NCBI GenBank assembly: GCA_964488675.1
Contig: CAZAWA010000049.1
Coordinates: 1 to 16,123, forward strand
Direction: 5' to 3'
Origin: QZKY01 sp964488675
GTDB lineage: Bacteria > Pseudomonadota > Gammaproteobacteria > Burkholderiales > Burkholderiaceae_D
Length of the DNA stretch: 16,123 bases
A program made the position numbers and the translations under genes. Below are positions 12,811-16,123 of the stretch, one piece after another; the stretch's first letter is position 1; each line of letters starts with the position of its first letter. The notes beneath the pieces were generated by a model. It saw only the letters and a list, made by a program, of their open reading frames with translations. It searched no databases and was not told where the DNA came from.

Positions 12811-13128
12811 ATGAATTTCGGGAAAAAAGCTATCGCCGCGGCCGTCGTCGCAACCGCGGCTCTCGGTGTTTCATCCAATGCGTCGGCACACGCTGGCGGT
12901 GCGATTGCCGCAATCGCGCTGGGCGGCATGGTTCTTGGCTCTGCAATGGCGACGGCGCCTCACTATGCCCCGGCGCCTGCATATTATGGCGGCGGCCCCG
13001 TTTACTATGCGCCTAGGGCCGTGTATTACGGCGCACCGGCTTTTTATTATCCGGCACCGGTCTATTACGGCGCACGGCCCTACCACCATGGCTATCGCAG
13101 CCATTACCGGGGAGCGCATTACCGATAG
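12811..13128 (+). CDS. Tyr/Pro-rich exported protein of unknown function
   Basis: This 105-residue protein starts at an ATG with a strong GGAGG 5 bases upstream; the frame is open further upstream but without support. Residues 1-25 form a signal peptide (GKKAIAAAVVATAALGV, cleavage near ASA|HAGG). A glycine-rich hydrophobic stretch (GGAIAAIALGGMVLGSAMA) follows. The rest is low complexity, with repeated PxYY/VYYGAP units and a His/Arg/Tyr-rich tail (YHHGYRSHYRGAHYR). I do not recognise a named family. Small proteins of this type are common in betaproteobacteria and are annotated as exported proteins. A role with the peptide cluster is not shown. Confidence 0.8.
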   Translation: MNFGKKAIAAAVVATAALGVSSNASAHAGGAIAAIALGGMVLGSAMATAPHYAPAPAYYGGGPVYYAPRAVYYGAPAFYYPAPVYYGARPYHHGYRSHYRGAHYR

Positions 13129-13327
13129 TTGTCTTCTGTAGCCCTGCCCACTCTCCTGCGGGGTGAAACGCTGGGCGCGGTGGCGTGTGACTCTCTTCTG
13201 GGGATGCCGCGCGTCACCGCATAGCCAGCCCCTCACGCGATACCCCAATCGCAACACCCGTCATCACAAGTCGCTATTCTTCTTCAATTCTGCCTTCGCA
13301 ACTGCACATCAGACCCTCTCCCAGTCG

Positions 13328-13333
13328 TATAAT
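13328..13333 (+). promoter_or_regulatory. Candidate -10 element of the tautomerase gene
   Basis: A perfect TATAAT lies 33 bases before the ATG at 13367. No clear -35 box is seen. The rest of the gap 13129-13366 shows nothing I can name. Confidence 0.45.
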
Positions 13334-13366
13334 CTGTAATCCTCGTACACGCCTGAAGGATTATTC

Positions 13367-13549
13367 ATGCCCACCATCAATGTTCAGCTTTTTGAAGGCC
13401 GCTCTACAGAGCAGAAACGCGCCTTCGTCAAGGCCGTCACAGACGCGGCCTGCTCTACTCTGGGTTGCGAACCTGCCGCCGTCGATGTCATCCTGCATGA
13501 AATCACGCGCGAAAACTGGTCAACAGCCGGAAAATTGTGGAGTGATTAG
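13367..13549 (+). CDS. 4-oxalocrotonate tautomerase family protein
   Basis: The 60-residue size and the sequence start MPTINVQLFEGRSTEQKRAF fit the 4-OT family, where Met is removed and Pro1 acts as the catalytic base. The pattern continues with AVTDAAC, AAVDVILHEITRENWSTAGKLWSD, including the family's conserved NW..G. These small hexameric enzymes shift double bonds in 2-oxo acids or related enols, but most have no assigned substrate. AAGGA lies 6 bases before the ATG. It stands alone, with no aromatic meta-cleavage genes nearby, so the pathway is unknown. Confidence 0.9.
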   Translation: MPTINVQLFEGRSTEQKRAFVKAVTDAACSTLGCEPAAVDVILHEITRENWSTAGKLWSD

Positions 13550-13684
13550 CTCCTGACTTATTAATCCCCAGTATCATGCTGCGTTAGAGCATGGTAATCC
13601 CGTCCCGCTTTTGCCAAGCATTCTGCGGCAAGCGAACACCACGAATTGTTGTAGCAGCCCCCTTAACGAAGGTGATACACGATT

Positions 13685-15343
13685 ATGCGCGATGCATCTG
13701 CCATGCAAGGTCTGGAATCCCGACAGAACACCCATTACGGGATATCCATCGACCTGCCCACCCTCATTGTCAAGGCGGCAAAGCTGAGGTTTGTTGATGC
13801 CGAATGGGTCCAAGACATCCCGAACCACCTGCTGTTGCGGGATGACAACCAGATCAGCGTTTATTTTTACCAGCTGGACGAAGAGGCCAAGGACTGGGTT
13901 CATGCCCAGATGGTCGAATCGGGACACAAAACGACCGCCAGCACCATATCGGCCTTGCGCGAGGCTGAAAAAGACCCGAACAATCTGCTCATCCCGAATT
14001 TGACCGTGCTTGCGCAGGCGATGGCGGCCTTCATCAGCCAGGATGCCATTGACGGCTGGATCTACGCCATAGGCGAAGACGGGGAATCGCTGCCGTGGCT
14101 CGTGACGAATGTATCACTCCAGGAAATGTCCAATGGCCAGGAATGCGTTGTGATGAACATCACCGCCAATTCCGTGGCCATGAGCAACAACGATTATTCT
14201 CGCCCGAACGACAGGTATGTCTTTTTCTTTGCGACGGATGCCATCAACAATACGGTATCGACTATTCTGACCAACAAAGGGTTCATGAAGGAAACCCCGG
14301 CACTGAAGCAGGCCTACGAGGACTCGCTCAAGGCTTTCGTCAAATTTGTTCCGCAAATCAGCGCGCAATTCATTGCAAAGGGCTCGGCGCTGGAAGTCGA
14401 TTTGACCAAGCAGTACCATAACCCGGAGCGTCTCAAACTTTCCGGGCTGTCAAAAGTGGTAAACGATGAGGATCTGGTCAAGCGAAAATTTTTCACCAAA
14501 GCGGAATCACCGTTCTGGAAGTTCCAGAACCGCGACCATTCCAGCATCCCGATACACCCGATGATCCTTTGCTTCAATCTGGAAACGCATTCGAGCATGT
14601 GGATCCATGTTGATAATCTGACCGAATACCAGTACGACGCGACCCTGAGGGAGAAGCTGGTCCTCCCGCCGCATCACCGCGACCTGATTGATATCCTGAC
14701 TCAGGACATGGATGTATTGATGGATGACATTGTGGCTGGCAAATCAGGTGGCACTACCATCCTGTGCAAAGGCGCGCCCGGCCTGGGCAAGACGCTGACC
14801 GCCGAAGTGTATGCCGAAACCGTCCGTCGGCCGCTGTACCGGGTGCACTCCGGCCAGTTGGGCATCCGCTCGGAAGAAGTGGAAAAGAACCTTGAGCAGA
14901 TCCTCAAGCGCGCGCAACGCTGGGGGGCGGTATTGCTGATCGATGAGGCCGATGTATACATTCGTCGGCGCGGCAACGACATTGATCACAACGCGGTTGT
15001 CGCAGCGTTCCTGCGTACGCTGGAATACTTCCACGGACTGCTGTTCATGACGACCAACCGCTCTCAGGATGTGGACGATGCGATTGCCTCTCGCTGCATC
15101 GCGACCATCATTTACGAGCCGCCAAAGGCAGAAGATGCCAAACGCATCTGGCAAGTTCTGTCGACGCAGTTTGAATTCGAGTTGAAAGAACCGCTGGTCG
15201 ACGACCTGGTTGGTCACTTCAAGGAAATATCCGGGCGCGACATCAAGGAGTTGCTGAAACTGACCGCAAAGTGGTGTCGCCAGAAAAAAGTTGCCCCGTC
15301 GCTGGAGGTGTTCCGCTCCTGCTCACAGTTCCGGGGGCTGTAG
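13685..15343 (+). CDS. AAA+ ATPase with a large uncharacterised N-terminal region
   Basis: A 552-residue protein. The C-terminal AAA module has Walker A GAPGLGKT (about residues 363-370), Walker B VLLIDEADV (about 416-424), sensor 1 FMTTNRS (about 455) and an arginine-finger-like SRCIATI (about 470), followed by a helical lid with ISGRDIKELLKLTAKWC. The first 340 residues carry no motif I recognise. No transmembrane segment is evident, so it is not a typical FtsH or Bcs1 protein. The spacing between motifs is that of classic AAA remodelling ATPases. The start is the ATG at 13685, with AAGGTG about 12 bases upstream; a start at the seventh codon is possible. Its end faces pncC with a 13-base gap and no visible terminator. 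Partner and substrate are unknown. Confidence 0.85.
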   Translation: MRDASAMQGLESRQNTHYGISIDLPTLIVKAAKLRFVDAEWVQDIPNHLLLRDDNQISVYFYQLDEEAKDWVHAQMVESGHKTTASTISALREAEKDPNNLLIPNLTVLAQAMAAFISQDAIDGWIYAIGEDGESLPWLVTNVSLQEMSNGQECVVMNITANSVAMSNNDYSRPNDRYVFFFATDAINNTVSTILTNKGFMKETPALKQAYEDSLKAFVKFVPQISAQFIAKGSALEVDLTKQYHNPERLKLSGLSKVVNDEDLVKRKFFTKAESPFWKFQNRDHSSIPIHPMILCFNLETHSSMWIHVDNLTEYQYDATLREKLVLPPHHRDLIDILTQDMDVLMDDIVAGKSGGTTILCKGAPGLGKTLTAEVYAETVRRPLYRVHSGQLGIRSEEVEKNLEQILKRAQRWGAVLLIDEADVYIRRRGNDIDHNAVVAAFLRTLEYFHGLLFMTTNRSQDVDDAIASRCIATIIYEPPKAEDAKRIWQVLSTQFEFELKEPLVDDLVGHFKEISGRDIKELLKLTAKWCRQKKVAPSLEVFRSCSQFRGL

Positions 15344-15356
15344 CCACTCATCGATC

Positions 15357-15854
15357 CTACTTCCTTGCCGGAATATTCTGCAAAAAGCGCAGCAGCATCC
15401 GCAAGGAATGTGCGACAGTCTGCTCGCGAATCGCCTGCCGGTTGCCACCGAATACCCGGTGGTCGGTAAACACCTTGCTGCCCATGGCGCAAGCGATACA
15501 TACCGTGCCAACCGGCTTCCCGGGTACGGCACCGGCGGGACCGGCGATGCCCGTTGTGGAAACCGCGACATCAGCGTTACTGTTCGCCAGCGCACCCAAT
15601 GCCATGGCCTCTGCTATTTCTTCGCTCACGGCGCCGTGCAGCGCAATTTCCGCCGCCGACACATCCAGCATATTGATCTTGCAGGCATTCGAGTAGGCGA
15701 CAAAACCGCCGTCGTACCATTCGGATGAACCCGCAATATCCGTGATGGCCTGCGCCACCCCGCCGCCGGTGCAAGACTCTGCCGTTGCCATCAGCAGCCC
15801 CTTTTCCTTCAATGCATTGCCCACTTGCGCCGCCAATTCTTGGATGTTTTCCAT
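15357..15854 (-). CDS. pncC: Nicotinamide-nucleotide amidase (CinA C-terminal domain)
   Basis: The 165-residue protein corresponds to the stand-alone CinA C-terminal domain, which converts nicotinamide mononucleotide to nicotinate mononucleotide in the pyridine-nucleotide salvage cycle. Motifs seen are TAESCTGGGVAQAIT with the catalytic Ser region, GGFVAYSNACKINML with the conserved Tyr and Lys, and STTGIAGPAGAVPGKPVGTV. The ATG at 15854 is preferred over an upstream frame extension because AAAGGA lies 6 bases before it and family members start here. It begins 11 bases after the pgpA stop, so the two form an operon, a usual order in Burkholderiales. Confidence 0.95.
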   Translation of the reverse strand: MENIQELAAQVGNALKEKGLLMATAESCTGGGVAQAITDIAGSSEWYDGGFVAYSNACKINMLDVSAAEIALHGAVSEEIAEAMALGALANSNADVAVSTTGIAGPAGAVPGKPVGTVCIACAMGSKVFTDHRVFGGNRQAIREQTVAHSLRMLLRFLQNIPARK

Positions 15855-15865
15855 ATCAAATCCTT

Positions 15866-16123
15866 TCACATGACATTGACCCGCCAAAGGGCAAACACCA
15901 GCAGCGTGAAAAACGCCGCCACGATATCGTCCCACATTACGCCCAGCCCGCCTTTCAGATTCTCGTCGAAATACCTGATTGGCTGTGGTTTGAGCATATC
16001 AAAAATCCTGAAAAGCAGGAACGCAATGGACTGCTCCGCCCAGTCGGCTGGCATCACAATTAGCAGCACCAGCCAGATAGCCACCATTTCGTCCCACACC
16101 ATGGCGCCGTGATCGGGTTTGCC
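15866..16123 (-). CDS. pgpA: Phosphatidylglycerophosphatase A, C-terminal part (cut by right edge)
   Basis: The last 85 codons and the stop of PgpA are present, and the frame stays open to the window edge. The sequence begins GKPDHGAMVWDEMVAIWLVLL, with the family motif WDE(xx)A/G for the acidic active site. Two hydrophobic segments follow (IWLVLLIVMPADW and DDIVAAFFTLLVFALW), with the conserved IRYFDENLKGGLGVMWDDIVA between them. The enzyme is an inner-membrane phosphatase that makes phosphatidylglycerol from its phosphate precursor. It sits just upstream of pncC. Confidence 0.93.
   Translation of the reverse strand, partial: GKPDHGAMVWDEMVAIWLVLLIVMPADWAEQSIAFLLFRIFDMLKPQPIRYFDENLKGGLGVMWDDIVAAFFTLLVFALWRVNVM

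Noticed and set aside
13575..13593. Six-pair hairpin after the tautomerase gene
   Set aside because: CATGCT/AGCATG has a 7-base loop and no T run, so it is too weak to call a terminator or operator.

Overview
The window looks like the chromosome of a betaproteobacterium, most likely of the order Burkholderiales and possibly Oxalobacteraceae. The reasons are moderate GC content, the pgpA-pncC gene order at the right edge, and typical dsbC and metH sequences. The genus is a guess. The coding density is normal, and I see no insertion sequence, integrase, rRNA or CRISPR array.

Left part (1-5788): the N-terminal part of metH (minus strand, running off the left edge), then dsbC (minus), then tRNA-Thr(CGT) and tRNA-Ser(GGA) on the plus strand. 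An 18-base copy of the tRNA-Thr 3' half lies 365 bases downstream of the original. Next come a small stand-alone BLUF-like protein that has lost the flavin-sensing residues, and a convergent large TPR/SPINDLY-type O-GlcNAc transferase homologue.

Middle part (6040-12641): an unusual RiPP-type (ribosomally made, post-translationally modified peptide) cluster. Three very short genes lie head to tail on the minus strand at 10226-9920. Their peptides are 31, 28 and 24 residues. All share Tyr5-x-x-Pro8 and Thr20, which is the spacing of a lasso-peptide leader (YxxP...T). They are followed on the same strand by a PqqD-like leader-binding protein (B1), a transglutaminase-like leader protease (B2) and an HprK-related kinase. 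These three overlap one another, so they are probably translationally coupled. Two plus-strand genes, an NTP_transf_5-type nucleotidyltransferase and a formyltransferase-fold protein, run into the kinase from the other side and overlap its 3' end by 8 bases. Diverging from the peptides on the plus strand is a second overlapping set: an acyl-activating ANL ligase, a GNAT acyltransferase and an acyl carrier protein.

No asparagine-synthetase-like lasso cyclase is present, and the predicted cores (10, 7 and 3 residues) are too short and lack the Asp/Glu needed for a lasso ring. I therefore read the locus as a lasso-related but non-lasso system. In the model, a short peptide is released by B1/B2, phosphorylated by the kinase on a shared Ser25, possibly elaborated by the nucleotidyltransferase and formyltransferase-like protein, and acylated by the ligase-ACP-GNAT set. 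The kinase and PqqD-like protein resemble, from memory, the families named 'HprK-related kinase A' and 'HPr-rel-A system PqqD family', whose product is not known to me.

Right part (12811-16123): a Tyr/Pro-rich exported protein, a 4-oxalocrotonate-tautomerase-like protein, and an AAA+ ATPase with a large unfamiliar N-terminal half. The minus-strand pair pgpA-pncC follows, with pgpA cut by the window edge. No stretch over 300 bases lacks a gene. The longest gene-free stretches are 2806-3087 (a weak terminator and the tRNA fragment) and 5789-6039 (a divergent promoter region without clear sites).
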